A stretch of DNA of 64,000 nt from Mycobacterium botniense (GCF_010723305.1 NZ_BLKW01000004.1:2046001-2110000); one strand, 5' to 3'. Counted from the stretch's first letter, positions 9,424-19,161 are shown. Notes: generated from the sequence alone by a model not told the origin. Made by a program: numbers and translations.

Positions 9424-11445
9424 TCATGCCGGACTGAGGCACAGCACTTCGTCGAGGCTGGCGGTGCGCAGCCCGGCAGCGGCCGCCCGCCGCCCGACTG
9501 CGGTGATCGGGTCGGCGCCGTGCAACCCCCCGGCCCGATCCAGGCGTGTGGTGTCGAACATCGCCGGGCCCCTGGCCACTGTGTCGGTGAGGAGGTAGCG
9601 CCCGGCATCGGGGGCCCGGCGTACCGTCTGCTCGGCCGCGCAGGCACCGATCAGCGTGGCCGCATCCGCGACGTTGATTGCCACCTGAAACACCTGTGGT
9701 TCTGCCCGCAACACGCCGGTCAGACGAGTGATGAGATTCTCGGGTGCAAAGAATCGCCACCCTTGGCCCAGATGCAGCCAGAATCGTCCGTGGACCTGGC
9801 GGCGGATCTGCGCAAGCTGCGCGCCCGCGGGATCGTCGCTACCGGAATGAGCGAACTCGAGGAACCCGTAACGCTCGCGCAGCGCCGCACGATCCTGGCT
9901 TGGCAGGCCGGCGTCAACCACCAGAAATCGCCCGGCCCGCGAAAGATCGAGGCAACAAACCAGAAATGAGTTCAGTGCCTGCTCAGTCGCGCCCCGGTCG
10001 GGCCCGGCAACCAGGGTGACGATCACCTCGGCTTCGCCGGCGACCACATCCCGCACCACTGCATCGGGATACGATGAGGCCGCCTCGATCATCGTCGGGA
10101 CACACATATCACGGTTGCGCGCAATCCGTTGCCGATCATGCTCGGGAATGTCGGGGTGGGACAGCAGACGCCGCCACAGCGTGAATGCCTCGGCGTGCCT
10201 GCCAATCCGGAATGCGCATGCCGCTTGCTGGTCGAGAGCGCGCCAGGTGTAGATATCCGCGTCTAACACTAACAGGTCGTCTTCGGGAAACGGGATTTCG
10301 GCGACGCGCTGGGCAAACAGGTAGCCAAGCCGGTAACGTCCTTCGGCGCAGTAGCGGTACGCGATTGCATACAGCGGCTCGGCGCGTGTCGGCCGAAACT
10401 CCCAGGCCCGCAGATAGGCGTCTTGAACATCGGGCCACGGCGCCCCAAGTTGCGCCATCGACTGGGCAATCTGCCATGCCGCGAAGTAGACCTCCTCTTC
10501 CCAGCCGCCCATCTCGACTCGCCGCGCATACCAGGTGCATGCGTTGACGAAATCGCCAAGCGCGAAATAAGTCTGAGCGAGCAAGAAGACTGACCGTGCA
10601 TCCTTGGGGTTGCGTTCAACCTTGGCCAGCAACAGATCACGCACATGCTTCGCCGGATCCACTTGCTGGGCACCCGCTTGCGCTGTAGTGGGCGGAATAA
10701 TACTGTGCGCGGCCGCCTCCAGTTGGGCATCGGTGACCTCAAGGCACAGCTCGCCCGCGAGCCGACGGATCACCACGGCTGGTGCGGCGCGAAGCGCCTC
10801 GAAGTCGACCCTGATCGTCGCAACACCGCGAAGCGCTTCGTCGCGCGCTGCGATCAGACGTGCCGTTGACTCAACCCGCTCCTGCTCGTCGCTCAACCAG
10901 CCCAGCCGATTCAGGGACGCCACCACTTTCGGGAGCGGCCGGTCCACCACAACCGGCACCACCGGGCCCCAGGCTTCGCGGATGACGTCAACGGCAAGAC
11001 AAAGAAGAGGATTCTTGGCGCCCGGCCGCTGTCCGGCGATGCGCGCCGCGCGACGATGCTCGTCGGCCCAACTGCGCAGTTTCGCCCGGAAAGCACCGCC
11101 GTCGATTCTGAGCTGACCTCCAGGGCCGTTGAAAGCACCAAAAGCTCTGCGGCATAACAGGGTTAGCCGGTAGTCCTCCCAGGTTTCGTATGGTTCGCGA
11201 AGGGCCAAGTCGAACTCGGCGCCCATAAACACCCCAAGGTGGTGCAGGACACCGGCCACGGCCGAGGTGCCGCCGCACCATGGGCCCAGGACAACGATGA
11301 TCGGCTCGACGAATGCCACGACATCCTCCCACAGCCCGACCGCTGGGAACGGTACCAAATCGTCGGCGTACTCAATCTGGATTGGTGAATCGATGATTTT
11401 GAGCCTGCGGCGTGCGGACCCGCAGCGATCGGCGCCCGCGCTCAC
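9424..11445 (-). CDS. TPR protein with sulfotransferase-like N-terminal domain, function unknown
   Basis: About 673 residues. The N-terminal third (VEPIIVVLGPWCGGTSAVAG, then VLHHLGVFMGAEF) resembles the PAPS-binding loop of sulfotransferase-fold proteins; PGAKNPLLCL and PVVVDRPLPKVVASLNRLGW also fit that fold. The middle (roughly residues 260-430) has TPR-like helical pairs (ARSVFLLAQTYFALGDFVNA, AEPLYAIAYRYCAEGRYRLG). The C-terminal 220 residues recall nucleotide-sugar transferases (VIVTLVAGPDRGATEQALNS, RFWLHLGQGWRFF), so a bifunctional cell-surface modifying enzyme is possible but unproven. The frame is open to 11718, but that region looks non-coding; I prefer the GTG at 11445. No clear operon partner. 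Confidence 0.6.
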   Translation of the reverse strand: MSAGADRCGSARRRLKIIDSPIQIEYADDLVPFPAVGLWEDVVAFVEPIIVVLGPWCGGTSAVAGVLHHLGVFMGAEFDLALREPYETWEDYRLTLLCRRAFGAFNGPGGQLRIDGGAFRAKLRSWADEHRRAARIAGQRPGAKNPLLCLAVDVIREAWGPVVPVVVDRPLPKVVASLNRLGWLSDEQERVESTARLIAARDEALRGVATIRVDFEALRAAPAVVIRRLAGELCLEVTDAQLEAAAHSIIPPTTAQAGAQQVDPAKHVRDLLLAKVERNPKDARSVFLLAQTYFALGDFVNACTWYARRVEMGGWEEEVYFAAWQIAQSMAQLGAPWPDVQDAYLRAWEFRPTRAEPLYAIAYRYCAEGRYRLGYLFAQRVAEIPFPEDDLLVLDADIYTWRALDQQAACAFRIGRHAEAFTLWRRLLSHPDIPEHDRQRIARNRDMCVPTMIEAASSYPDAVVRDVVAGEAEVIVTLVAGPDRGATEQALNSFLVCCLDLSRAGRFLVVDAGLPSQDRAALRERYGFLEFAHSGSDDPAGAQLAQIRRQVHGRFWLHLGQGWRFFAPENLITRLTGVLRAEPQVFQVAINVADAATLIGACAAEQTVRRAPDAGRYLLTDTVARGPAMFDTTRLDRAGGLHGADPITAVGRRAAAAGLRTASLDEVLCLSPA

Positions 11446-11763
11446 AGCTCGACCGTGCCGGCGGCATTGAGGACTCGGCTGCCGGGCCGAGCCGATGGAT
11501 CCGGTTTCTGTGAGTAACGCAGGTCCGGTGTGCGTGGCAATAGCTGAAGATGCTGTGCCACAGGGCACTTGCCAGGGCCAGTAGGACAGCCCAGCCGCGC
11601 CGGCGCCGATGTCACCTGCACAATGACCGCCAACCCCACCGTCAACCGACCTGACAACATTGCAATAACAAATAAATTTTTCACGTATTGTTCTCAGGTC
11701 TTTGATAGGATTCATCACACGCCAGTACCCCGACCGGCTGGTACCGCGTGACAGGATCCGCCT
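11446..11763. other. Intergenic, divergent promoter region
   Basis: No gene recognised. The part 11650-11720 is markedly AT-rich for this genome (runs such as AATAACAAATAAATTTTTC) and separates a leftward gene from a rightward one, so it probably holds promoters for both. No operator could be identified. Confidence 0.5.
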
Positions 11764-12924
11764 ATGGAACTACCCCGCCGCCCGTATGCCGCCGCTGGTG
11801 TCGCCACCGCAGCCGCCAGCCTGATCGCCGTCACCCCGGTGGCCCACTCGTCACTGGCGTCACTTGCGCCGGCGGTTCAGCTGTTGGCCGGTGAGGAGGA
11901 GATCGTCCTGGACCTCGTGCGGCACGGGTCCAACGGGCCGCCCTCTTACCTGTCGACGATCGGCTCGTTTCTGCCCGGATATTCGCTCAACGCGACCGGC
12001 GAGGAACAGGCGCAAGCCGTCGCCCAGGTGCTCGCGCCGGGTACGCCCTACGCGGGGATCTATGCGGGGGACAACATCCGGATGCCGGAGACCGCAGCGC
12101 CGTTGGCTGACCTACTCGACATGAAAGTGCAATTACTGCCCGGGCTCGACGAGATCCCCGGCGGTATTTACAACGGTCTGCAGGCGTCAAGCCCCGGCGG
12201 CATCCTCTACGAGCTGACCTTGGCTGCGTGGGCGTTCGGATTGGACTTCGTGCCGATGCCGGGCTCCTACGACATCAACGGAGTGGCCTTCGACGAGAAC
12301 TTCACCGGCGCCGTTCAAACCATCTATGACAACACCGTGAGCACCGACGCCCCACCCAAAGACGTCTTGTTCTCCGGTGAAGCCGCGATCAGCACCTGGG
12401 TGCTGATGAACGCCAAAAACCCTGACTTGTCAATCTTCTTACCGATGTTTCTCGAAGATCTGGTGTCGGGTAAGGCGTTCCTGCCCAACACGGGAATTGT
12501 CGTTGTCCAGGGCGATCCTGAGGCCGGGTGGACGATAGTCAGCTGGAACGGGCAGTCGATCCCGGCTCCGGGATTGCCCACCGAGCTGGTGGTTGACGTG
12601 CGCGACTTGATCACCGCGCCGCAGTTTGCGGCTTACAACATCTTCGAGGCCGCTCTCAGCGGCGATCCGACGACGATTCTGAACGCGATTCAGACTGGGG
12701 CCAGCGATATCGGCACTGCACTGGTCCAGTTCCCTGTCTCGGTGATCAGTGACCTCCTCGGCGCGGTGAGCGGAGGCACCCAAAATCTCGCTGGCGACAT
12801 CACCGGGTTGTTGCAGGCTGACGTCGGCGCGGCCACCGCGGCAACGTTGCTGGACCCAGCGGGCATCAGCTCACTGCTGGGCACCTTTGCCGCGGACCTC
12901 CCGGCCATGCTGGGTCTGTTCTAA
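11764..12924 (+). CDS. Exported histidine-phosphatase-superfamily protein with altered second motif
   Basis: 386 residues. An N-terminal export signal (residues 1-42, RRPYAAAGVATAAASLIAVT) is followed by the phosphoglycerate-mutase/histidine-phosphatase fold: LVRHG at 51-55 with the phosphohistidine H54, LNATGEEQAQAVAQVL, GDNIRMPETAAPLADLL (second Arg R106) and the acid loop LDEIPGGIYNG (E130). Where the family has a second His (VSHG), this protein reads VLFSGEAAI (S204). The last 120 residues are Ala/Gly/Leu-rich, like tails of mycobacterial surface proteins. It is probably envelope-associated; activity as a phosphatase is doubtful. RBS before the ATG is weak. Confidence 0.7.
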   Translation: MELPRRPYAAAGVATAAASLIAVTPVAHSSLASLAPAVQLLAGEEEIVLDLVRHGSNGPPSYLSTIGSFLPGYSLNATGEEQAQAVAQVLAPGTPYAGIYAGDNIRMPETAAPLADLLDMKVQLLPGLDEIPGGIYNGLQASSPGGILYELTLAAWAFGLDFVPMPGSYDINGVAFDENFTGAVQTIYDNTVSTDAPPKDVLFSGEAAISTWVLMNAKNPDLSIFLPMFLEDLVSGKAFLPNTGIVVVQGDPEAGWTIVSWNGQSIPAPGLPTELVVDVRDLITAPQFAAYNIFEAALSGDPTTILNAIQTGASDIGTALVQFPVSVISDLLGAVSGGTQNLAGDITGLLQADVGAATAATLLDPAGISSLLGTFAADLPAMLGLF

Positions 12925-13078
12925 ACCTGGGCGCGACACACCACCAAGCCACACTCGTCGCGTCGGCGCATCGATCCTGGGCGTAGCAGCTACGGAGCGA
13001 TGTGTTCGAAACCCTTCTCATACAGGTTTTTTCTGCTTCGCCACCGGCCACTGACCCCGCGTGGGGCGACACCGGCGT

Positions 13079-14011
13079 TCAGCTGCGCGTTCGCCGCGCG
13101 GAGACGAAAACGTTCGGCATGCGGTCGCTGGCCACGTCGCTGCGACCGTAGCGGGCCAGCCACTCCCCCAGGGTCGCCGCCGATACCTCCCAGCCGTGCT
13201 CGTTCAGCCAGGCACTCAGATCGGTGCGCTCCTCGGGATACCACAGTTCTTCGAGATCGATGACGTCGGTGTCGACGAGGCCGGTGGCCACCGACCGCAA
13301 GTGCCGCATCTGGTCACGTTGGCGCGCCAGCCACTGGGGGTTCAGCGCCTCGGCGCCGACCGCGTTGGCAGCCAGCCGGCTGCCGACGGCGCTGAGCTCG
13401 TGGATGCGTTCGAACAGCGAATCCTGCGCTGATGCCGTCAGATAGCGCAGCAGCCCCTCAGCCGACCAGCCGGTGGGCCTGGCCGGATCGAACCCGGCGT
13501 CGCGCAGCGCCCGCGGCCAATCCTGGCGCAGATCCACCGGCACATTCACCAGATTGACCCGTGGGCGCGCCCCGTGACGTTGCAGCGTGACGGCCTTGAA
13601 CTCCAGCACCTTCGGCTGGTCGACCTCGTAGAGGGTGATACCGTCCGGCCACGGCAGCCGCCACGCCCGCGCGTCCAGACCCGACGCCAGGATCACCATC
13701 TGCTGGATGCCGGCGTCGGCGGCGGCCAGAAAGAACTCGTCGAAAAACACCGTCCGCACCGCCATGAAGTCGATCATCGCGCGCACCATCGTCCGCACGT
13801 CGGTATCGACATCGTCAGGCAGCGCCGGCTTTGCATACAGACTCCAGATGCCCTGGCCGGCCTCGTCCAGAAATACCCGCGCGAACGGGTCACGGATCAG
13901 CGGGTTTTCGCTGTCCGTCTCCGCGGCCCGCGCAGCGGCAACGGTCAGGGCTGTCGCACCCACGCTTTCGGTGATGTCCCAGGTGTCGTCATCGGTTCTG
14001 GGCATACTCAC
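13079..14011 (-). CDS. SAM-dependent methyltransferase, TIGR00027/LCM family (copy 2)
   Basis: 310 residues of the mycobacterial leucine-carboxymethyltransferase-like family. Seen: [20 protein letters not shown] at the N terminus, [27 protein letters not shown] (SAM motif I), [17 protein letters not shown] and [13 protein letters not shown]. Members are numerous in mycobacteria and largely without known substrate. The GTG start overlaps the stop of the upstream paralogue by 4 nt (GTGA), so both are co-translated. The two neighbours clearly derive from one ancestor. Confidence 0.9.
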   Translation of the reverse strand: MSMPRTDDDTWDITESVGATALTVAAARAAETDSENPLIRDPFARVFLDEAGQGIWSLYAKPALPDDVDTDVRTMVRAMIDFMAVRTVFFDEFFLAAADAGIQQMVILASGLDARAWRLPWPDGITLYEVDQPKVLEFKAVTLQRHGARPRVNLVNVPVDLRQDWPRALRDAGFDPARPTGWSAEGLLRYLTASAQDSLFERIHELSAVGSRLAANAVGAEALNPQWLARQRDQMRHLRSVATGLVDTDVIDLEELWYPEERTDLSAWLNEHGWEVSAATLGEWLARYGRSDVASDRMPNVFVSARRTRS

Positions 14012-14928
14012 GTGCTCCCGTCGGACCGTATCGAGGTGTAGTACCAGTTGTCAGCGAACGGCGATTGATCGGCGCGCGGGGCCAGGCCGTGTGCCGCCAG
14101 CAACTGGCTCATCGGTGTCGTGACCGACTGCCAGCCGCGGTTGTCCAGGTACCTCGCAACGTCGTGACGGTCGCCGTCATAGACGAGGTCGGACGGCACG
14201 ATGTCGAACCCGTGGCTCCCCCACCGTTGCAGGACAGGTTGCAGCATATCGCGGGTCAGCGGAACAAAAATCTCGGTGGCCAGCTGGCTGCCGGTGGCGC
14301 TGAGCGCAGTGATGCTATCCAGCAACCGATCTTGGGCATCCGGCGACAAAAACGGCAGCAGGCCCTCAGCGATCCACGCGGTGGGCCGGCCGGGATCGAA
14401 ACCTGCCCGACGCAGCGCCGTGGGCCAATCCTGACGAAGGTCGATTGGCACCACCCGCAGGTCGGCAGCCGGTTCGGCGTTCAGCCCGGCAAGCGTCGCG
14501 GTCTTGAATTCGATGACCTGGGGCTGGTCGACCTCGAATACCGTGCTGCCCGGCGGCCAGGACAGCCGGTAACTGCGCGCGTCCAGACCAGATGCCAAAA
14601 TCACCGCCTGACGAATACCCGCCCCCATCGCGTTGCAAACGAAGTCGTCGAAATAGCGGGTCCGGACGGCCATCAGGTCGACAAACCACTGCAGAACGCG
14701 CCGGCTGCCGTCGTCAGCGAGGTCAAGCTCGCCGCCTGCCCAGCGGGTGAAAAAGTCAATTCCCACGGCCCGCACCAGCGGTTCGGCGAACGGATCGTCG
14801 ATAGTCAGATCACCCGCCTTGCCGGCGGCGCCCCGCGCGGCGGCCACCAGTGTCGCGGTCGCTCCCACGCTTGTTGCCAGGTCCCACGTGTCGTTGTCGT
14901 GACGCAGAGAGGGGTCCATACCTTCCAT
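14008..14928 (-). CDS. SAM-dependent methyltransferase, TIGR00027/LCM family (copy 1)
   Basis: 306 residues, paralogue of the gene that follows: [78 protein letters not shown]. Start ATG 14928 ([10 protein letters not shown]) has GGGG seven nt upstream; the ATG nine bases further in is the alternative. A longer frame to 15018 has no supporting signal. First gene of a two-gene operon; substrate unknown. Confidence 0.9.
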   Translation of the reverse strand: MEGMDPSLRHDNDTWDLATSVGATATLVAAARGAAGKAGDLTIDDPFAEPLVRAVGIDFFTRWAGGELDLADDGSRRVLQWFVDLMAVRTRYFDDFVCNAMGAGIRQAVILASGLDARSYRLSWPPGSTVFEVDQPQVIEFKTATLAGLNAEPAADLRVVPIDLRQDWPTALRRAGFDPGRPTAWIAEGLLPFLSPDAQDRLLDSITALSATGSQLATEIFVPLTRDMLQPVLQRWGSHGFDIVPSDLVYDGDRHDVARYLDNRGWQSVTTPMSQLLAAHGLAPRADQSPFADNWYYTSIRSDGST

Positions 14929-15154
14929 CTTGCAACCCCACCGTCTAGCCCCTGGCACGCGGCACACCGACCTGGGCCTGTGGCCCGGCGAATTCGTGCT
15001 CGTTGCTTTTTCACCCAAAATTCACCCGAAACCGCCGGCCGTCCGCACAGACGCCGGTTAACGCGGTCACACCGCGCTCACCACGGGCAGAGGTACGGGG
15101 AGAGATCGGCCATGAACCAGGCGAGGCGCGCCTGCGCAATGCCCCCTCTGCGGG

Positions 15155-15925
15155 CTAGTGGTCCGCTGTGGCCGTGACCCGCCGCAGCCGGTGGTTGGTC
15201 ACCCGGAGCTGGCGGTGCGTTGCATCAGCCAAAACCTCAACCTGCTGCGGTTGCAGCCGGCCACACACCCGGCCCCAGTGAATCGCGATCTCGTCGCCGA
15301 CCGCCACATCGGGCACGGCGCTGTACCCGTCGGCCCAGACGTCGAGCCTGCGCGGCGCAGGGTCCGACAGATGCAGCGACTGACCATCCCACACCAGTCG
15401 GCGGCACAACACCTCAACGCCGTCACCGTCACGGGAAAGCACTGTCCCCCATGTGATTCGGCAATTGTCAAGCACATTCAGCGGGTGCTCGTCAAGGCCA
15501 CGGCCCAGCAGCCTCGACCAGGGATAGACACCGAAAACGTGAAAACAGTGGTTGGCGGCCGCTTCGCTCGCCAGATCCGTGTTGAGGTGTGCCCAATAAC
15601 GGCCTGCCTGCGGACCGATGACCGCGAGCAACTCGGCGACGAATGCGTAGGGGTCCAGGTCGGCGCCGAGTCCGCCGCCCAGCCAGTACGACTCGACGAG
15701 CCGGTAATCCAACGGGTCGGCGATACCGGTCATCTCCGAAAGCACCTGCAGATACGGCCAGGCCCCCGAAAACGTCATCGCCGCGGCGCGGACCTCGTGC
15801 ACCGATCCGCCGCGCAGCGTCGCTCCCAGCGGCGGGCCGCAAAAGCCCAATGCGTTGGGGGCATACGCGTAGCGGGCGAACATTTCAGCCCCCCGGGTGT
15901 CAACTGCCGGTGCTGACACTGTCAC
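15155..15925 (-). CDS. DUF6390-type protein linked to hydrogenase maturation
   Basis: 256 residues (GTG at 15925, overlapping the hypD stop by 4 nt as GTGA). I recognise it only as the uncharacterised protein that accompanies actinobacterial hyp clusters; the DUF number is from memory. Distinct stretches are FARYAYAPNALGFCGPP, VESYWLGGGLGADLDPYAF, HCFHVFGVYPWSRLL and LDNCRITWGTVLSRDGD. Cysteines in NALGFCGPP and LDNCRI and the paired His residues in NHCFHVFGVYPW could bind metal, but that is a guess. Translational coupling with hypD suggests a role in [NiFe] hydrogenase assembly. Confidence 0.7.
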   Translation of the reverse strand: MTVSAPAVDTRGAEMFARYAYAPNALGFCGPPLGATLRGGSVHEVRAAAMTFSGAWPYLQVLSEMTGIADPLDYRLVESYWLGGGLGADLDPYAFVAELLAVIGPQAGRYWAHLNTDLASEAAANHCFHVFGVYPWSRLLGRGLDEHPLNVLDNCRITWGTVLSRDGDGVEVLCRRLVWDGQSLHLSDPAPRRLDVWADGYSAVPDVAVGDEIAIHWGRVCGRLQPQQVEVLADATHRQLRVTNHRLRRVTATADH

Positions 15926-17061
15926 GCCCGCCCGGAGGACCCCACCAGCTTGACGGCGTCGCGATGCAGACGGCCGAAGTTGTAATAGGCCGCACATGCC
16001 CCCTCAGGTGACACCATGCAGGTGCCGATCGGGGTCTCCGGCGTACACGCCGTGCCGAAAACCTTGCATTCCCAAGGCTTAAGCACACCTTTGAGCACCT
16101 CGCCGCACTGACATGCCTTTGGGTCGGCGACCCGCACCCCAGGCATGGCGTAGCGCAGTTCGGCGTCGAAGTCGGCGAAATCGTCGTGTATGCGCAACGC
16201 GCTTTGCGAAATGAACCCCAGGCCGCGCCATTCGAAGTGCGGGCGCAGCGCGAACACCTTGCCCATCAGCGCCAGCGCCGCCGGGTTGCCGTGCTCAGGC
16301 ACCACTCGCGAGTACTGGTTTTCCACCTCGCAGCGGCCTTCGCGGATCTGACGCAGCAGCATCGCCACCGACGCCAGGATGTCCAGCGGCTCGAAACCAG
16401 AGACTACCAGTGGTTTTCGGTAAACCTCCGGCACAAATCGGTACGGCCGGTTGCCGACGACAGTCGACACATGCCCGGGCCCAATGAAACCCGAGAGCCG
16501 CAGATCCGGGGACTCCAGAATCGCCTTGATCGGCGGCACGATCGTGACGTGGTTGCAAAACACACTGAAATTCGCCAAGCCCAGATCGCGGGCCCGCACC
16601 AATGTCACCGCGGTTGATGGCGCGGTGGTCTCGAAACCGATCGCGAAGAACACCACGTGTTTGTCGGGGTTGTCAACCGCGATCTTGAGTGCGTCCAATG
16701 GCGAGTAGACGAACCGCACGTCGGCGCCACGCGCCTTGGCGTCCAGGAGATTACCGTTGGAGCCGGGCACCCGCATCATGTCACCGAAACAGGTGAAAAT
16801 CACACCGGGCTGGCCGGCCAGCCACATCGCGTCGTCGATGCGGCCCATCGGGATCACACAGACCGGGCATCCAGGCCCATGCACCAGTTCGACGTTTTCC
16901 GGCAGCAGGTGCTCGATACCGTGCCGGTAGATGGTGTGCGTGTGCCCGCCGCACACCTCCATGAACTTGAAATGTTCGCCGCCGTCGCCGGCCAGGCGCT
17001 CGATCGCCCCCAGCAGTGTGCGGGCCGCCGCCGGATCGCGAAACTCATCGACAAACTTCAT
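15922..17061 (-). CDS. hypD: Hydrogenase maturation protein HypD
   Basis: [4Fe-4S] scaffold protein that, with HypC, assembles the Fe(CN)2CO unit of [NiFe] hydrogenase. About 379 residues with all the family motifs: FMEVCGGHTHTIYRHG, VHGPGCPVCVIPMGRIDDA, FCNHVTIVPPIKAIL, GFIGPGHVSTVVG, and the C-terminal Cys cluster around CQCGEVLKG, WECKVFGTACTPETPIGTC and MVSPEGACAAYYNFGR. Three start codons are adjacent (GTG ATG ATG); I chose the last (17061), 5 nt after GGGAG. Lies 12 nt after hypC and overlaps the following DUF6390 gene. Confidence 0.96.
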   Translation of the reverse strand: MKFVDEFRDPAAARTLLGAIERLAGDGGEHFKFMEVCGGHTHTIYRHGIEHLLPENVELVHGPGCPVCVIPMGRIDDAMWLAGQPGVIFTCFGDMMRVPGSNGNLLDAKARGADVRFVYSPLDALKIAVDNPDKHVVFFAIGFETTAPSTAVTLVRARDLGLANFSVFCNHVTIVPPIKAILESPDLRLSGFIGPGHVSTVVGNRPYRFVPEVYRKPLVVSGFEPLDILASVAMLLRQIREGRCEVENQYSRVVPEHGNPAALALMGKVFALRPHFEWRGLGFISQSALRIHDDFADFDAELRYAMPGVRVADPKACQCGEVLKGVLKPWECKVFGTACTPETPIGTCMVSPEGACAAYYNFGRLHRDAVKLVGSSGRA

Positions 17062-17073
17062 CATCACTCCCGA

Positions 17074-17346
17074 TCACACGATGGCAGACGAGTCGAAGGC
17101 CGCGATCTCGGTGGTATACGCGTCACCGAGCTTTTTGACCGCGTCGAGCGTCAGCAGCGCCTCGGTCTCGTCGATCTTGGCCATCGCGAAGCCGACGTGC
17201 ACCAAAACCCAGTCATCGGGCTGGGGCATGTCGTTTTCCAGCAGCCGCACACTGATCGTGCGCTGCACACCGCTGACATCGACTTTCGCCAAGTAGTTTT
17301 CCGGGTCGGTGATCTCAACGATCCGCCCCGGGATTCCAAGACACAT
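17074..17346 (-). CDS. hypC: Hydrogenase maturation chaperone HypC
   Basis: 90 residues beginning MCLGIPGRIVEITDPENYLA: the N-terminal Cys2, exposed after Met removal, is the residue that contacts HypD and the iron. The core continues with VGFAMAKIDETEALLTLDAV. GAGGGGATGAACGA precedes the ATG. It sits between hypE and hypD in one leftward operon. A second HypC-like domain is present in the operon as a fusion (19158-19901), so this organism has two HypC types here. Confidence 0.96.
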   Translation of the reverse strand: MCLGIPGRIVEITDPENYLAKVDVSGVQRTISVRLLENDMPQPDDWVLVHVGFAMAKIDETEALLTLDAVKKLGDAYTTEIAAFDSSAIV

Positions 17347-17362
17347 TCGTTCATCCCCTCAT

Positions 17363-18475
17363 TCAGCAGATCCGCGGCAGCGGGTCACCGACGAGCATGT
17401 CGACGATCCGCGTACCACCGAACCCGGTGCGCACCACCACAGTCTGCGCCGGTTCTTCGAGTATTTCTCCGACTTCGGCCGCATCGGCGCCCAACGGATG
17501 CGACCGCAACGCCGCTATCGCCGCCTCGGTCTCCTCCGCGGCGACGACGGCCACGATCTTGCCCTCGTTGGCCACGTAGAGCGGATCGATGCCCAGCAGC
17601 TCACACGCCCCGGCCACCATTGGGCGCACCGGCAGCTTTTCCTCGTCGAGTAACACCCCCAGCCCGCACGCCTGGGCCAGCTCGTTGCAGACAGTGCCCA
17701 CCCCCCCGCGCGTCGCGTCACGCAGCCAGCGCGTGGACGGCGCAGCCGCCAGCAGCGACTCCACCAGCGGACTCACCGAGGCGGTGTCGGAACGGATATC
17801 GGCCTCGATCGCCAGATCACCGCGGGCCAGCATCACCGCCATACCGTGATCACCCATCGACCCCGACAGCAGCACCTTGTCGCCCGGGCGTACCGAGCGG
17901 GCTGACAGGTCACGGCCCGCGGGGATCACACCCACCCCCGTCGTGGTGACGAACACCCCGTCAGCCGCACCCTTGGGCACCACCTTGGTGTCACCGGTGA
18001 CGATCTGCACACCGGTTTCCGCGGCCGCCGCCGCCATGTCGGCAGCGATCTGCTTGAGCTCAGCGATCGGAAAACCCTCTTCGAGCACGAATGCGGCCGA
18101 GATCCATTGCGGCACCGCGCCACTGACGGCGAGATCGTTGGCGGTGCCATGCACCGCCAACTGGCCGATTGAGCCGCCGGGAAAAGTCCGGGGCTGCACC
18201 ACAAACGAATCCGTGGAGATCACCAGCCGCTCACCGCCCGGCAAGTCGATGACCGCGCCGTCGCACAGCGGTTCCAGCAGCGGATTGCGGAACGCCTCCA
18301 CGAACACGGCGTCGACCAGGGCCGCCGACGCTTTCCCGCCTGCCCCGTGCGCCAGGGTTACCCGCTCTTCCAGCAACCGGGGGCGCCGCCGGCGGAACGA
18401 CTCGATCCGCTCGATCACCTGGCCCTCGTCGAACCTCGGGCCGGACGAGAGGTATTCGCTTGCTGACTGGCTCAC
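17363..18475 (-). CDS. hypE: Hydrogenase maturation protein HypE
   Basis: 370 residues. HypE dehydrates the HypF-made C-terminal thiocarboxamide to thiocyanate, the source of the cyanide ligands. Visible: LAHGAGGKASAALVDAVFVE, LPGGERLVISTDSFVVQP (PurM-like ATP site), VSGAVPQWISAAFVLEEGF, TGDTKVVPKG, and the indispensable C-terminal PRIC with the acceptor Cys as last residue. The GTG at 18475 overlaps the stop of the upstream SIS gene by 4 nt (GTGA); a longer frame back to 18592 reads through that gene and is rejected. Confidence 0.96.
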   Translation of the reverse strand: MSQSASEYLSSGPRFDEGQVIERIESFRRRRPRLLEERVTLAHGAGGKASAALVDAVFVEAFRNPLLEPLCDGAVIDLPGGERLVISTDSFVVQPRTFPGGSIGQLAVHGTANDLAVSGAVPQWISAAFVLEEGFPIAELKQIAADMAAAAAETGVQIVTGDTKVVPKGAADGVFVTTTGVGVIPAGRDLSARSVRPGDKVLLSGSMGDHGMAVMLARGDLAIEADIRSDTASVSPLVESLLAAAPSTRWLRDATRGGVGTVCNELAQACGLGVLLDEEKLPVRPMVAGACELLGIDPLYVANEGKIVAVVAAEETEAAIAALRSHPLGADAAEVGEILEEPAQTVVVRTGFGGTRIVDMLVGDPLPRIC

Positions 18476-19161
18476 GACATCGTCACCCCCGTCGCATCGG
18501 CCCGTTCGTGCACCGCCACCCACAGCTGGTAACCCAGCAGCGCCTGCGCCTCCTGGATCCGGTGCACACTCTGCGAACCCACGATGAAGCACACGTCGAC
18601 ATCGGGGTTGTCGGCGAACGCCCCCCCGTTGTAGCCGGCAAACCCGACGGTGTACATGCCGCGGCGACGCGCTTCCGCCAGCGCGGCCAGCAGGTTAGGT
18701 GAGTTTCCGCTGGTCGACATCGCAATGGCGATATCACCGGCCCGCGCGCGGGCAATCAACTGCCGGGCGAACACCAGCTCGAAGCCGACATCGTTGCCCA
18801 GCGCGGTCACGATCGCCTGATCCGCGGTCAGCGACCAGGCAGGCAGCGGCTTACCGATGGGCGGCCGGGCGAACAACATCGCCAACGTCGTCGAATCCGT
18901 GCAGCTGCCGCCGTTGCCGAACGTGAACAGGCGCCCTCCCGCCGCGAACCGGCGCGCCATCTCGGCGGCGGCCCTGCCCAGCGATTCCGCATTGGACTCC
19001 AGCGTCGACCGGCGCAGCGCCAGGCTCTCGGCTGCCTTCGCCTCCGCCGACGCGGCCAGATCGGCCAACAGCGACTGCGCATCGTCTTCCCGGGCGTCAA
19101 TGAACGGATACAAGAAGTTGGTCGGCTCCTGCCCGGCGTCGCGGGCGTCGAATCTGGTCAT
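18472..19161 (-). CDS. SIS-domain protein, GmhA-like (phosphoheptose isomerase type)
   Basis: 229 residues with one SIS domain: RLFTFGNGGSCTDSTTLAML corresponds to the GmhA loop GNGGSAADA, and AMSTSGNSPNLLAALAEA to the phosphosugar-binding Ser/Thr loop. HRIQEAQALLGYQLWVAVHE corresponds to the GmhA C-terminal helix. GmhA converts sedoheptulose-7-phosphate to a heptose phosphate, but its embedding between a SIS-HypC fusion and hypE, overlapping both by 4 nt, argues for a hydrogenase-related job. Substrate unknown. Known actinobacterial hydrogenase clusters carry such a gene; I cannot say from sequence whether it is catalytic. Confidence 0.85.
   Translation of the reverse strand: MTRFDARDAGQEPTNFLYPFIDAREDDAQSLLADLAASAEAKAAESLALRRSTLESNAESLGRAAAEMARRFAAGGRLFTFGNGGSCTDSTTLAMLFARPPIGKPLPAWSLTADQAIVTALGNDVGFELVFARQLIARARAGDIAIAMSTSGNSPNLLAALAEARRRGMYTVGFAGYNGGAFADNPDVDVCFIVGSQSVHRIQEAQALLGYQLWVAVHERADATGVTMS

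Noticed and set aside
9308..9969. Rightward frames following the PoxB gene
   Set aside because: Antisense to the TPR protein's C-terminal coding region, no RBS.
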